DNA of 26,270 nt, from positions 1 to 26,270 of the forward strand of contig JAZNLM010000047.1 in the NCBI GenBank assembly GCA_045579105.1, in the 5' to 3' direction. This DNA is from Flemingiibacterium sp045579105. GTDB taxonomy: Bacteria; Bacillota; Clostridia; Oscillospirales; CAG-272. Below, piece by piece: positions 16,836-23,486 of the stretch. The stretch's first letter is position 1; every line of letters begins with the position of its first letter. The notes beneath the pieces were generated by a model. That model saw only the letters and a program-made list of their open reading frames with translations, was not told the origin of the DNA and searched no databases. The translations under genes and the position numbers were made by a program.

Positions 16836-18188
16836 TTATATTAGTTTTCTGTAGAGTCCGCCGGGAAGCGCTTCAACAGCGGAGTATAATTCGAGCATTG
16901 TTAAGGACGCGAGCACTTCTTCAGTGGGTATTCCCGTTTGCGCGATACTGTCCGTTGTGGCCGACATACCGCTCGGAATAGCATCGAGCACCCGTTTCTG
17001 CATATCATCAAGACACGCGAGTATTCTCTCTCGCTCTTTTGTGTCCACTTCTACCCGTACTTCCACGTCCTGCTCACTTATCTTCTTGGCTGTAATGCGC
17101 TTATCAGCCTTGCGGTAATCCGTAGGCTCCGGAACGTCGGGAAACTTTTTAGCATTTGATGCTTTGTGTATCGGCGGCACCTTTATCGGTGCGAGTTTGT
17201 CCTGCTGACTCGGAGTAAGCGGCTTATTGTCAGCCTGCACAGGTATGCTATGATTATATTCATAGCGCACATATTTATCACTGTTTACAATACGGTCTAC
17301 TTTTCCAAGATCAAAGCGATCTCTGAAGTCCTCTAAAATATCCTCAGCGCACGTTACAAGCTTCGCACCGTCACGAATGAGATTATTCGGACCGACACTG
17401 TTCGGCGCACCTACATTTCCGGGAACGGCGTAAACCCGTCTGTCTTGATCGGCGGCACATCTGGCAGTAATAAGCGAGCCGCTTCTGGCATTACCCTCAA
17501 CCACAACGATGGCATCAGCAAGTCCGCTGATTATTCTGTTTCTTATCGGGAAGTTGCGCCCATACGGCGGAGTGTTAGGCTCGAACTCACTTATAACCAT
17601 ACCGTTTGTACCTATCCAGTCGAGCATTTCCTTGTTGCTTGCAGGATACGGCACGTTAACGCCCGTACCGAGCACGGCAACAGTGGGCTCTTCCATAAAC
17701 ACGGCAGTGTTGTTGGCCGCGGAGTCAACTCCGTATGCCGCGCCGCTTATGATAATCGCACCGTGCGCGATAAGCTGACGCGCAAGCGTGAACGCCATAT
17801 GCTTGCCGTAGCTTGACATCGTGCGCGTTCCGACGATACTCACGCAAAAACGCTCGTCGAGGTCTTTTATAATACCGCGGGCGTAAATGAGTATCGGCTT
17901 ATTGAAAAGTGCTTGTAGTCTTTTCGGATAATTCGGCGATGTACACGGAATAACGCGTATACCGTTCATAAAGCAAAATTCAAGTATACGCTCGGCACGC
18001 GACAAATCGTGGTCTCCGAGCCGTTCGATAAAGCGTTTATTTACGTCGCGGCAAGAGGAAAGTTCAGCGGGTGTCGCCTCGTATATTTCCTTTGCCCCAC
18101 CCGGAAAATACTCAAGCAGCTTTATAGCATCGGTCTGACCTGCACCGTTTTTCTCGGCGAGCCACACCCAGTAAATTATATCAGTCAT
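16836..18188 (-). CDS. dprA: DNA processing protein DprA with long linker
   Basis: DprA protects incoming single-stranded DNA in transformation and loads RecA. From the ATG at 18188 (MTDIIYWVWLAEKNG, with AAGGA upstream) it has 450 aa; upstream codons in the same frame overlap the promoter region and are excluded. The SAM-like N-terminal part is followed by the Rossmann core: SIVGTRTMSSYGK, IISGAAYGVDSAAN, EGNARSGSLITAR and VYAVPGNVGAPNS. A hydrophilic linker of roughly 90 residues, rich in Lys, Pro and Asp, separates the core from a C-terminal winged-helix domain (about residues 385-450). The total is longer than the usual 290-370 aa because of that linker. DprA is also present in species not known to be competent, so it does not prove natural transformation here. 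Confidence 0.95.
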   Translation of the reverse strand: MTDIIYWVWLAEKNGAGQTDAIKLLEYFPGGAKEIYEATPAELSSCRDVNKRFIERLGDHDLSRAERILEFCFMNGIRVIPCTSPNYPKRLQALFNKPILIYARGIIKDLDERFCVSIVGTRTMSSYGKHMAFTLARQLIAHGAIIISGAAYGVDSAANNTAVFMEEPTVAVLGTGVNVPYPASNKEMLDWIGTNGMVISEFEPNTPPYGRNFPIRNRIISGLADAIVVVEGNARSGSLITARCAADQDRRVYAVPGNVGAPNSVGPNNLIRDGAKLVTCAEDILEDFRDRFDLGKVDRIVNSDKYVRYEYNHSIPVQADNKPLTPSQQDKLAPIKVPPIHKASNAKKFPDVPEPTDYRKADKRITAKKISEQDVEVRVEVDTKERERILACLDDMQKRVLDAIPSGMSATTDSIAQTGIPTEEVLASLTMLELYSAVEALPGGLYRKLI

Positions 18189-18274
18189 AGTCAAGTATTC
18201 CTTTTTTGGCTGTTTTGATACTGCGCCGGCACAATAGTTCTGACAGTACCTACTAAAATAATACACCAAGTTAT

Positions 18275-18303
18275 AGTATAACTCCTGCAGAGTAAAAAAG
18301 CAA
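18275..18303 (-). promoter_or_regulatory. Sigma-70-type promoter for the dprA-leuS operon
   Basis: Minus-strand -35 TTGCTT (18298-18303), a 17-bp spacer and -10 TATACT (18275-18280), about 86 nt upstream of the dprA ATG. It is the only well-formed promoter I see in the 260-nt gene-free gap between rqcH and dprA and is the likely main start of the 14-gene run. Confidence 0.65.
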
Positions 18304-18381
18304 GAGGTTTTTCATAAATTTACAAAAAATCTTTATAATAATGAAGAAATGATTTTTATTTTCAATGCGTTTTTGTGGAGA

Positions 18382-18431
18382 TAAAAACAAGCGCTTGCAA
18401 GCACCTCAAAAATACGTGTGTCTACAAGCGC
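18382..18431 (-). terminator. Rho-independent terminator after rqcH
   Basis: On the minus strand GCGCTTGTAGACAC pairs with GTGCTTGCAAGCGC across a 13-nt loop (14 positions, one mismatch and two G.T pairs), followed by TTGTTTTTAT. It lies about 18 nt after the rqcH stop and separates that unit from dprA. Confidence 0.8.
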
Positions 18432-18448
18432 AGTTTATTTTATTTTTA

Positions 18449-20200
18449 TTATTTCACCGCAAGAGAAAGTACCGTTTTTTCGTCAGGCGTGACGTATGCC
18501 GTATAGTTGGTGGAATAGGTCACAAATCCCGGCTTCGAGCCGTTTGGCTTTCTGATATTGCGTATCTGCGTGTAGTCAACCGCGACGTTTTCGCCCTCAC
18601 TCGCCTTTGAGTGATACGCCGATATCATCGCCGCCTCGGTGAAATCCCTCTCAGCCGGCTCTTCACCGTTCGTGAACATTACGACGTGCGAGCCAGGCTG
18701 ATTTTTAACGTGGAACCAGTAATCACTCTTATCCGCAAGGCGGGTGGTGAGATAATCGTTCTGGTGATTGTTTTTGCCGCAAAGTATTCGATAGCCGCCG
18801 CTCGACTTAAACTCCATAAGCTTCGGCGCGGACATTTTTTTCGGAGAATAATTCTTCATTCTCGAAGCATATCCCGAGCCGTGAAGCTCCGCGCGTATCT
18901 CAAGAATATCGCTTTCGGTCTGCGCTCGTGTGAGTGAGTCAAAGACGGTGTATATATATTCAAGCTCTGCTTCGGCAAGCTTTATCTGCTTTGCAAGCTC
19001 AACCTCGGCGGTCTTTGCCTTGTTGTATTTTTTGTAGTATTTCTGCGCGTTTTGCTGGGGTGTCAAGCGCTTGTCAAGCGGTATCTCCACAGTTGGGCAC
19101 TCGTCATCGTAATAGTTTTCGAGAGTCGCCGTTTCCATTCCGCGCGAAAGGCGGTAAATATTACTCGTAATAAGGTCGCCCCATAGCTTGTTTTTCTCTT
19201 TGTCGGCGCACGCCAAAAGGTCCTGACGCTGAAGCGCAAGCTTTTTTTCAAGGCGCGCTTCGGCGTTGGTAAGCAGGCGAAAAATGTCTGCCGTACGCGT
19301 GCGAATACGCTCTGCCTTGTCACGACGCGAGAAGTATTCGTCAAGAAGTTCCCCAAAGCTGTCAAGTCTGCGCGTTTCGAAATCTGCGCCATACTCAATC
19401 GGCTCGAAGAAAAGATATTCCACGGGCTTGCCCTTTGCATCCGAGACGAGCCACGGCTCATAAGCGCCGTCTTTTATCACATTTACAACGCCCGAAAGCA
19501 CGTCCCATAAACGCTCGGCATCACACTCTGAGATAGGCGTGTCAACCGCACCCGTTGCGCGGTACACAATCTCTCTTGCAACAATAGCGGCAAAGCCGTA
19601 AAAGCTGCCGAGAATGAACTTGTCTGCAGCGGCATTGCCTGCGGCGACAAACACTTCCATAAACTGTTCTTTTGTAGCGTTTAGCGGTGACAGTTTCTTC
19701 TGTTCGGGCGGAAGCTCGTACGGAAATCCAGGGAGAATCTGTCGTACGTTGCTCGTCGCAAGGTCGATTATTTTAAGCGCGCTGATAACCTTCTTTTCGG
19801 CGTTTAAAAGTATCACGTTGCTGTATTTGCCCATCGTCTCTGTGACAAGATATTTGGTGGTTTCAAAGCCCATTTCGTCGTAACAGCTAAATGCAAATTC
19901 CACCGCACGCTCAAATCCGAGCTGTGTTATGGAAAGCACCCTCGCGCCCGTAAGATGCTTGCGAAGAAGCATACAGAACATCGGCGGAGTCATCGGGTTT
20001 TCCTTGACCGCCGCGGTTATATTGAAATGCGGATTATTAGTGCCAGACGAGAGCGAAAGGCGCATATTTTCGCGCCCGAGATGCAACAAAAGCACTATCT
20101 CGTCCCGTTCGGGCTGTGTCACTTTTTCAACGCGCGCGCCAACTATGCGAGAGCGCAGTTCATATACTATAGCTGACACCATTCCTGCGTCAAAAGCCAT
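18449..20200 (-). CDS. rqcH: NFACT family ribosome quality control protein RqcH
   Basis: RqcH (Rqc2/NEMF homologue, also named FbpA or fibronectin-binding protein) binds stalled 50S-peptidyl-tRNA complexes and recruits tRNA-Ala to add C-terminal alanine tails that mark chains for degradation. The 583-aa protein has the NFACT-N domain from MAFDAGMV, containing PPMFCMLLRKHL at about 72-83, a helix-hairpin-helix and coiled-coil middle (coil at about 370-430), and the NFACT-R domain at about 465-560 with CGKNNHQNDYLT and YWFHVKNQPGSHV. The DR motif needed for tailing in B. subtilis (D97-R98) reads E97-R98 here. It is preceded by a GNAT gene (17 nt) and followed by a terminator. Confidence 0.95.
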   Translation of the reverse strand: MAFDAGMVSAIVYELRSRIVGARVEKVTQPERDEIVLLLHLGRENMRLSLSSGTNNPHFNITAAVKENPMTPPMFCMLLRKHLTGARVLSITQLGFERAVEFAFSCYDEMGFETTKYLVTETMGKYSNVILLNAEKKVISALKIIDLATSNVRQILPGFPYELPPEQKKLSPLNATKEQFMEVFVAAGNAAADKFILGSFYGFAAIVAREIVYRATGAVDTPISECDAERLWDVLSGVVNVIKDGAYEPWLVSDAKGKPVEYLFFEPIEYGADFETRRLDSFGELLDEYFSRRDKAERIRTRTADIFRLLTNAEARLEKKLALQRQDLLACADKEKNKLWGDLITSNIYRLSRGMETATLENYYDDECPTVEIPLDKRLTPQQNAQKYYKKYNKAKTAEVELAKQIKLAEAELEYIYTVFDSLTRAQTESDILEIRAELHGSGYASRMKNYSPKKMSAPKLMEFKSSGGYRILCGKNNHQNDYLTTRLADKSDYWFHVKNQPGSHVVMFTNGEEPAERDFTEAAMISAYHSKASEGENVAVDYTQIRNIRKPNGSKPGFVTYSTNYTAYVTPDEKTVLSLAVK

Positions 20201-20217
20201 AACTATCCTCCTAAGAG

Positions 20218-20913
20218 TCAGTCGGTAAAGCCGACAATATAATATTTTTTATAAACAACCGTACCACCAAGACTTTCGGCAAGTCGCACGGACACGGTGT
20301 TGCCTGATGCGCACTCGTATATCGCAGTATGTCCGAGCCGCGAAAGCTCGCCAACAAGCGCCAAAACGCACGCTTTTCCAAGTCCGCGCCGGCGGTAATC
20401 CTCTGCGGTATCAACGCCTATTTCCACGGCTTCCGGGGTGTCCTCGTCTATTGGTTCGCCCGTGTTGGCAAGCGAGACGATTTTATTATCAACAACCGCC
20501 GCATATATGATGTAGCTTTCGGAAACAAGTCCGTTAATATCTGTATCTGTGAGGTCGTCATACTCCTCTGTGCCGTCAAGGCGGCATATATTCGGCTGTA
20601 CCGTGACTTCAAAAGATGGAAGCGCAAAATTTATATAGTAATTCTCCGAGTCGGGACTTAATTCAAAACCACGTTCCGCCAGAAACGTTCCGAACGTTTT
20701 CGTGGCGAAAGCCCTCGCCTCACGTGAAAAGAGCGTGTCCTCGCTCTCGCCGAAAAGGCGCACAAATTCATGCACAATACCCTTTGCCGACGGGTAATAT
20801 TCAATTTCAGCCACATCGTCGCGTACTGTTATCTCTATCGGCACGGCAACCTCGCCGCCGTCAAGCCATGCTTCATCGCGCTCGATGTATTTTATTTTAA
20901 GCTTATCCGGCAT
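20218..20913 (-). CDS. GNAT family N-acetyltransferase
   Basis: The 231-aa protein has a GNAT fold in its C-terminal half: EAVEIGVDTAEDYRRRGLGK (163-180) is motif A with the acetyl-CoA pyrophosphate-binding RRxGLGK loop, and NTVSVRLAESLGG (205-217) is the motif B helix typical of the fold. The first 100 or so residues do not show a recognisable motif and probably form a substrate-binding or pseudo-GNAT half, as in longer bacterial GNATs. The substrate is unknown. The ATG at 20913 has a G-rich site (GGGGGTGA) upstream. It has its own promoter and is probably cotranscribed with rqcH. Confidence 0.85.
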   Translation of the reverse strand: MPDKLKIKYIERDEAWLDGGEVAVPIEITVRDDVAEIEYYPSAKGIVHEFVRLFGESEDTLFSREARAFATKTFGTFLAERGFELSPDSENYYINFALPSFEVTVQPNICRLDGTEEYDDLTDTDINGLVSESYIIYAAVVDNKIVSLANTGEPIDEDTPEAVEIGVDTAEDYRRRGLGKACVLALVGELSRLGHTAIYECASGNTVSVRLAESLGGTVVYKKYYIVGFTD

Positions 20914-20943
20914 GCCGTCACCCCCATCAGTGTAATATACTTA

Positions 20944-20972
20944 ATTTTACCGCATAGGCGCTGATTTGTCAA
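20944..20972 (-). promoter_or_regulatory. Promoter for the GNAT-rqcH unit, overlapping the SLOG gene stop
   Basis: Consensus -35 TTGACA (20967-20972), a 17-bp spacer and -10 TAAAAT (20944-20949). The -35 hexamer includes the TGA stop codon of the upstream SLOG gene (20969-20971), so the two units are separated by as little DNA as possible. Confidence 0.75.
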
Positions 20973-21301
20973 GAGCACTCAATTACCGTGCAGGCTTTGC
21001 CGATCCTCTCACAGTACTTTATAACCGATAATGTTCCGCGCGATTTTCCATCCCAAAACGCGATCACCATATCCGAATAATCAACTATAGTCTTATTTCG
21101 TATAATGGGGGCTCCTCTGCCATACTTTTTGTATTCAGGTAGAAATTCTGTAAGTATAATGCCGTTCCTTCTGGCGTATTCTGCCGCACACATATCCACG
21201 CCTTTAGCTCCACCCGAAACAATTTCAGTGCAATTCTTTGGAAGATACTCGCCAATATTACCAACTGTGACCGTTCTTGAACCTATAATTGCTATCATCA
21301 T
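20969..21301 (-). CDS. Small SLOG-fold protein (DUF2493/YspA-like)
   Basis: The 110-aa protein is a minimal SLOG (SMF/DprA-LOG) Rossmann-like domain: MIAIIGSRTVT at the start, IVSGGAKGVDMCAAEYA at about residues 27-43, APIIRNKTIVDYSDMVIAFW at about 64-83 and DGKSRGT (84-90), the expected order for binding a nucleotide or nucleotide-derived ligand. SLOG domains have been proposed as ligand sensors in nucleotide-dependent defence and stress systems (established proposal, not shown here). The start has a strong AAGGAGG 8 nt upstream; two adjacent ATG codons are possible. It is divergent from a ribbon-helix-helix gene with a shared operator region, suggesting regulation by that protein. Confidence 0.85.
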   Translation of the reverse strand: MMIAIIGSRTVTVGNIGEYLPKNCTEIVSGGAKGVDMCAAEYARRNGIILTEFLPEYKKYGRGAPIIRNKTIVDYSDMVIAFWDGKSRGTLSVIKYCERIGKACTVIECS

Positions 21302-21322
21302 AAAAATTCCTCCTTAAAAAAT

Positions 21323-21349
21323 TTAGTATACTTAAAACAAGTATACTAA
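21323..21349. promoter_or_regulatory. Palindromic operator between the SLOG and RHH genes
   Basis: Exact inverted repeat TTAGTATACTT (21323-21333), 5-bp spacer AAAAC, AAGTATACTAA (21339-21349). It begins about where transcription from the SLOG promoter would start (-10 TATAAT at 21354-21359 on the minus strand). A partner site, TATACTTAAATCAAG at 21379-21393, matches 14 of 15 bases of the repeat and covers the weak -35 position. Two sites around one promoter is the arrangement expected for a ribbon-helix-helix repressor; binding itself is inferred. Confidence 0.7.
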
Positions 21350-21353
21350 CAAC

Positions 21354-21382
21354 ATTATAACATAAAATCATCTTAAAATATA
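21354..21382 (-). promoter_or_regulatory. Probable promoter of the SLOG gene
   Basis: A perfect -10 TATAAT at 21354-21359 with a poor -35 (TATATT at 21377-21382, 17-bp spacer) on the minus strand, about 53 nt before the SLOG ATG. Both elements are flanked or overlapped by the operator sequences. A weak plus-strand promoter for the RHH gene (TTAAAA, 17 bp, TTATAA, from 21332) could overlap it. Confidence 0.5.
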
Positions 21383-21420
21383 CTTAAATCAAGATTATTT
21401 ACAAATTTTTACGAGGTTTT

Positions 21421-21606
21421 ATGAGAAACAAATTAAACAAGCATCTTGGCATCGAAATAGATCCCGAGCTGCACTATAAGTTGAAGTATTTGTCTGAATA
21501 TGAAGGAAGGTCGATGAACGGAGAAATCCAGTATCTTATCCGAGAAGCAATCAGACAGTTTGAAAGGGAAAACGGCAAAATAGAAATGCCGTCGAAAGAC
21601 AGTTAA
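21421..21606 (+). CDS. Arc-type ribbon-helix-helix DNA-binding protein
   Basis: The only plus-strand gene, 61 aa. It shows the ribbon-helix-helix layout: a short strand (KHLGIEID, residues 7-14), helix A (PELHYKLKYLSEYEGR, 15-30) and helix B (SMNGEIQYLIREAIRQFER, 31-49), with S-MN-E-I resembling the Arc family turn that packs on DNA backbone. RHH proteins bind DNA as dimers of dimers, often on their own promoter. GAGG precedes the ATG at 21421. It is divergent from the SLOG gene across a 119-nt region with palindromic operators. I see no toxin gene beside it, so an antitoxin role is unsupported; an autoregulatory repressor is more likely. Confidence 0.85.
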   Translation: MRNKLNKHLGIEIDPELHYKLKYLSEYEGRSMNGEIQYLIREAIRQFERENGKIEMPSKDS

Positions 21607-21620
21607 ACAAATAAAAAATA

Positions 21621-21648
21621 ACCGATGCAATGCATCGGGTATTTTTCA
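21621..21648. terminator. Bidirectional terminator between the RHH gene and rpmF
   Basis: Palindrome CCGATGCAATGCATCGG (21622-21638) forms a 6-bp stem in either strand. It is followed by GTATTTTT on the plus strand and by TTATTTTTTATTT on the minus strand, so it can end both the RHH transcript and the yceD-rpmF transcript. Confidence 0.7.
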
Positions 21649-21652
21649 TCAA

Positions 21653-21832
21653 TTAGTCAACGTTTACGACCTGCTCACCCTTGTAGGTTCCGCAAGCTCT
21701 GCAAACTCTGTGCGAGAGGTTGTATTCACCGCACTTGGGGCACTTAGTCATGCCCGGCATTTCGAGCTTCCATACGTTAGATCTTCTCTTGTCACGTCTC
21801 GCACTGGAGACTTTCTTCTTCGGTACTGCCAT
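21653..21832 (-). CDS. rpmF: 50S ribosomal protein L32 (bL32)
   Basis: Short gene of 59 aa. The product begins MAVPKKKVSSARRDKRRSN, the standard bL32 start, and has a zinc-ribbon pattern CPKCGEY (C31, C34) and CRACGTY (C44, C47). It is a structural component of the large ribosomal subunit near the peptidyl transferase region. A strong AAGGAGGTG precedes the ATG. It lies 52 nt after yceD, the standard yceD-rpmF pairing, and shares its promoter. All four cysteines are present, i.e. the zinc-binding paralogue type. Confidence 0.97.
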   Translation of the reverse strand: MAVPKKKVSSARRDKRRSNVWKLEMPGMTKCPKCGEYNLSHRVCRACGTYKGEQVVNVD

Positions 21833-21884
21833 TTTACGACACCTCCTTAACTGTATAACACTTTCTATTATACATCAATTATTT

Positions 21885-22412
21885 TTATTTTTCAAGTAGT
21901 TTTTGCAAAATTGCAAGTCTTGGATCAATTTCTTTTTTAGGACAGCCGCACTCGCCATCGTTTAAGTTCTTTCCACACTTGGCGCAAAGTCCCTTGCAAT
22001 CCTCGGAGCAAATCTCCTTCATCGGGAATTCCATCATAAGCTGTTCGGCCGCCACAGCATCAAGCTCGAGCATACCGTCAACTATCTGAATGTAATCGTC
22101 CGCTTCGTCTTCGCTTGTGTTAACAAGCTCGCCGCGGTTTACCACCGTGCGCTCAAAATCCACTGAAAAACTTCTTTCAAGCGGCTTCAAGCATCTCGCA
22201 CACTCGGCATCGTAATCGACGCTGACCGTGGCAGAAAGCCCGATGTAGCCTCCCATATTAACGATCGTGCCGCTAACCTTTGCGGGAGATCTAAAAACTA
22301 CGCCGTCTACCTTGGTGTCAAATTCGAAATCGCTTTCCGTGAGTGAAAAGCTGTAGTCAAACGGCAATTTTGTTATCTCTCCCGAAAGCACGGAACGCAT
22401 ATTAATAGCCAT
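21885..22412 (-). CDS. yceD: YceD/DUF177 family protein, 23S rRNA accumulation factor
   Basis: Proteins of this family are needed for normal 23S rRNA accumulation (shown for the E. coli member and plant homologues) and are nearly always encoded next to rpmF, as here. The 175-aa protein has the conserved pair C71-x2-C74 in AECARCLKPLER, and a cysteine-rich C-terminal part with C135, C139, C143, C146, C155 and C157 (SEDCKGLCAKCGKN), where C143-x2-C146 is the usual family motif. GGAGGTGG precedes the ATG. It has a near-perfect promoter 44-72 nt upstream of its start. Confidence 0.93.
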   Translation of the reverse strand: MAINMRSVLSGEITKLPFDYSFSLTESDFEFDTKVDGVVFRSPAKVSGTIVNMGGYIGLSATVSVDYDAECARCLKPLERSFSVDFERTVVNRGELVNTSEDEADDYIQIVDGMLELDAVAAEQLMMEFPMKEICSEDCKGLCAKCGKNLNDGECGCPKKEIDPRLAILQKLLEK

Positions 22413-22455
22413 TTTACCACCTCCGTTTTATGGACACAAAAGTGCTAACTTGTAT

Positions 22456-22484
22456 ATTATATATTATTTTGCGCCATTTGTCAA
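22456..22484 (-). promoter_or_regulatory. Consensus sigma-70-type promoter for yceD-rpmF
   Basis: Exact -35 TTGACA (22479-22484), 17-bp spacer and exact -10 TATAAT (22456-22461). This is the strongest promoter in the window, fitting a ribosomal protein operon. The gap between recR and yceD shows no clear recR terminator, so some read-through may also reach yceD. Confidence 0.88.
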
Positions 22485-22512
22485 TAGTTATAGAAAAATA
22501 ATATAAATTTGT

Positions 22513-23112
22513 TCACATTGTCCTACGTCCTTCGAGTGCGCGCATCAAAGTTACCTCATCTGCATACTCAAGCTCGCCGCCTACAGGAATACCGTAAGCA
22601 AGGCGTGACACCTTAATTCCGAGTGGTTTTGCAAGCTTGGTTATGTACATAGCCGTAGCCTCGCCCTCAACCGTCGGATTTGTCGCGATTATTATTTCGT
22701 TAACTTCGTCATTTGAAAGACGCGCCATAAGCTCGCGTATACGAAGCTTATCTGGCCCGATACCCGCCATAGGCGAGATAGCGCCGTGAAGCACGTGGTA
22801 AACTCCGCCATACTCCTTGACCTTTTCAAGCGACATTACCGCCTTTGCATCCTCAACCACGCATATAATCGAGCGGTCGCGCGACTCGTCTGCACACACC
22901 GGGCAAAGCTCCCCGTCGGATATGTTCTGGCAAACCGCACAGGTACGCACCTGCGCCTTTGCGCCGCGGACAGCCTCGGCAAAAGCCTCGGCTTCCTCAT
23001 CTGTGAAATCAAGCACGGAAAAAGCAAGCCTTACTGCGGTCTTTTTCCCTATTCCCGGAAGCTTTCGGAATTGCTCAATGAGCTTTTCAAGCGGTAGGAT
23101 ATACTCCGCCAT
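22513..23112 (-). CDS. recR: Recombination protein RecR
   Basis: RecR works with RecO (and RecF) to load RecA at gaps and ends. The 199-aa protein has a helix-hairpin-helix KLPGIGKKTAVRLA (17-30), a zinc finger with C58, C61, C70 and C73, a TOPRIM domain with VVEDAK (E87, D88) and the family sequence YHVLHGAISPMAGIGPD, and a C-terminal SRLAYGIPVGGELEYAD. All expected motifs are intact. It lies 5 nt after ybaB in the standard dnaX-ybaB-recR order. Confidence 0.98.
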   Translation of the reverse strand: MAEYILPLEKLIEQFRKLPGIGKKTAVRLAFSVLDFTDEEAEAFAEAVRGAKAQVRTCAVCQNISDGELCPVCADESRDRSIICVVEDAKAVMSLEKVKEYGGVYHVLHGAISPMAGIGPDKLRIRELMARLSNDEVNEIIIATNPTVEGEATAMYITKLAKPLGIKVSRLAYGIPVGGELEYADEVTLMRALEGRRTM

Positions 23113-23117
23113 AGTGA

Positions 23118-23465
23118 TTAAAACAGGCCGGGCATACCGATGTCGCCGGTGATCTTTTGCATTTCGGATGCACTTGTGTCCTCAATTTTCTTTATTGCTT
23201 CGTTCACAGCCGCAATAATGAGGTCAGACAGAGTTTCTATATCGTCGGGGTCAACAATCTCCGGCTTGATGTCAAGCGAGAGAACTTCCTTCTTGCCGTT
23301 CATCTTGAGGGAAACTACACCGCCGCCGACAGAAACGTCGTACTCACGGCCTTCCAGCTCCTCCTGCATAGCCGCCATATCCTCCTGCATCTTCTGTGCC
23401 TGACGGAGCATAGCGTTCATATTCTGCGGGCCACCGCCCATACCCTTGGGTAAACGTGCTTTCAT
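23118..23465 (-). CDS. ybaB: YbaB/EbfC family nucleoid-associated protein
   Basis: Small DNA-binding protein of 115 aa that forms tweezer-like dimers and is encoded between dnaX and recR in most bacteria. The pattern is clear: a Gly/Met-rich start, an amphipathic helix (MLRQAQKMQEDMAAMQEELE), the central beta region with VSLKMNGKKEVLSLDI, then IVDPDDIETLSDLIIAAVNE. These are typical YbaB features. Its exact role in clostridia is not established. It is 21 nt after dnaX. Confidence 0.95.
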   Translation of the reverse strand: MKARLPKGMGGGPQNMNAMLRQAQKMQEDMAAMQEELEGREYDVSVGGGVVSLKMNGKKEVLSLDIKPEIVDPDDIETLSDLIIAAVNEAIKKIEDTSASEMQKITGDIGMPGLF

Positions 23466-23486
23466 AGTAGTAGTCCTTTCAATAGT

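Noticed and set aside
16836..21301. DprA and the small SLOG protein as one nucleotide-sensing system
   Set aside because: They share a fold superfamily but lie in different transcription units with two unrelated genes and a terminator between them; the shared fold is probably coincidence.
21421..21606. RHH protein as the antitoxin of a toxin-antitoxin pair
   Set aside because: No toxin gene of usual type is next to it; the divergent SLOG protein shows no toxin motif, so the pair is described as a regulator and its target instead.
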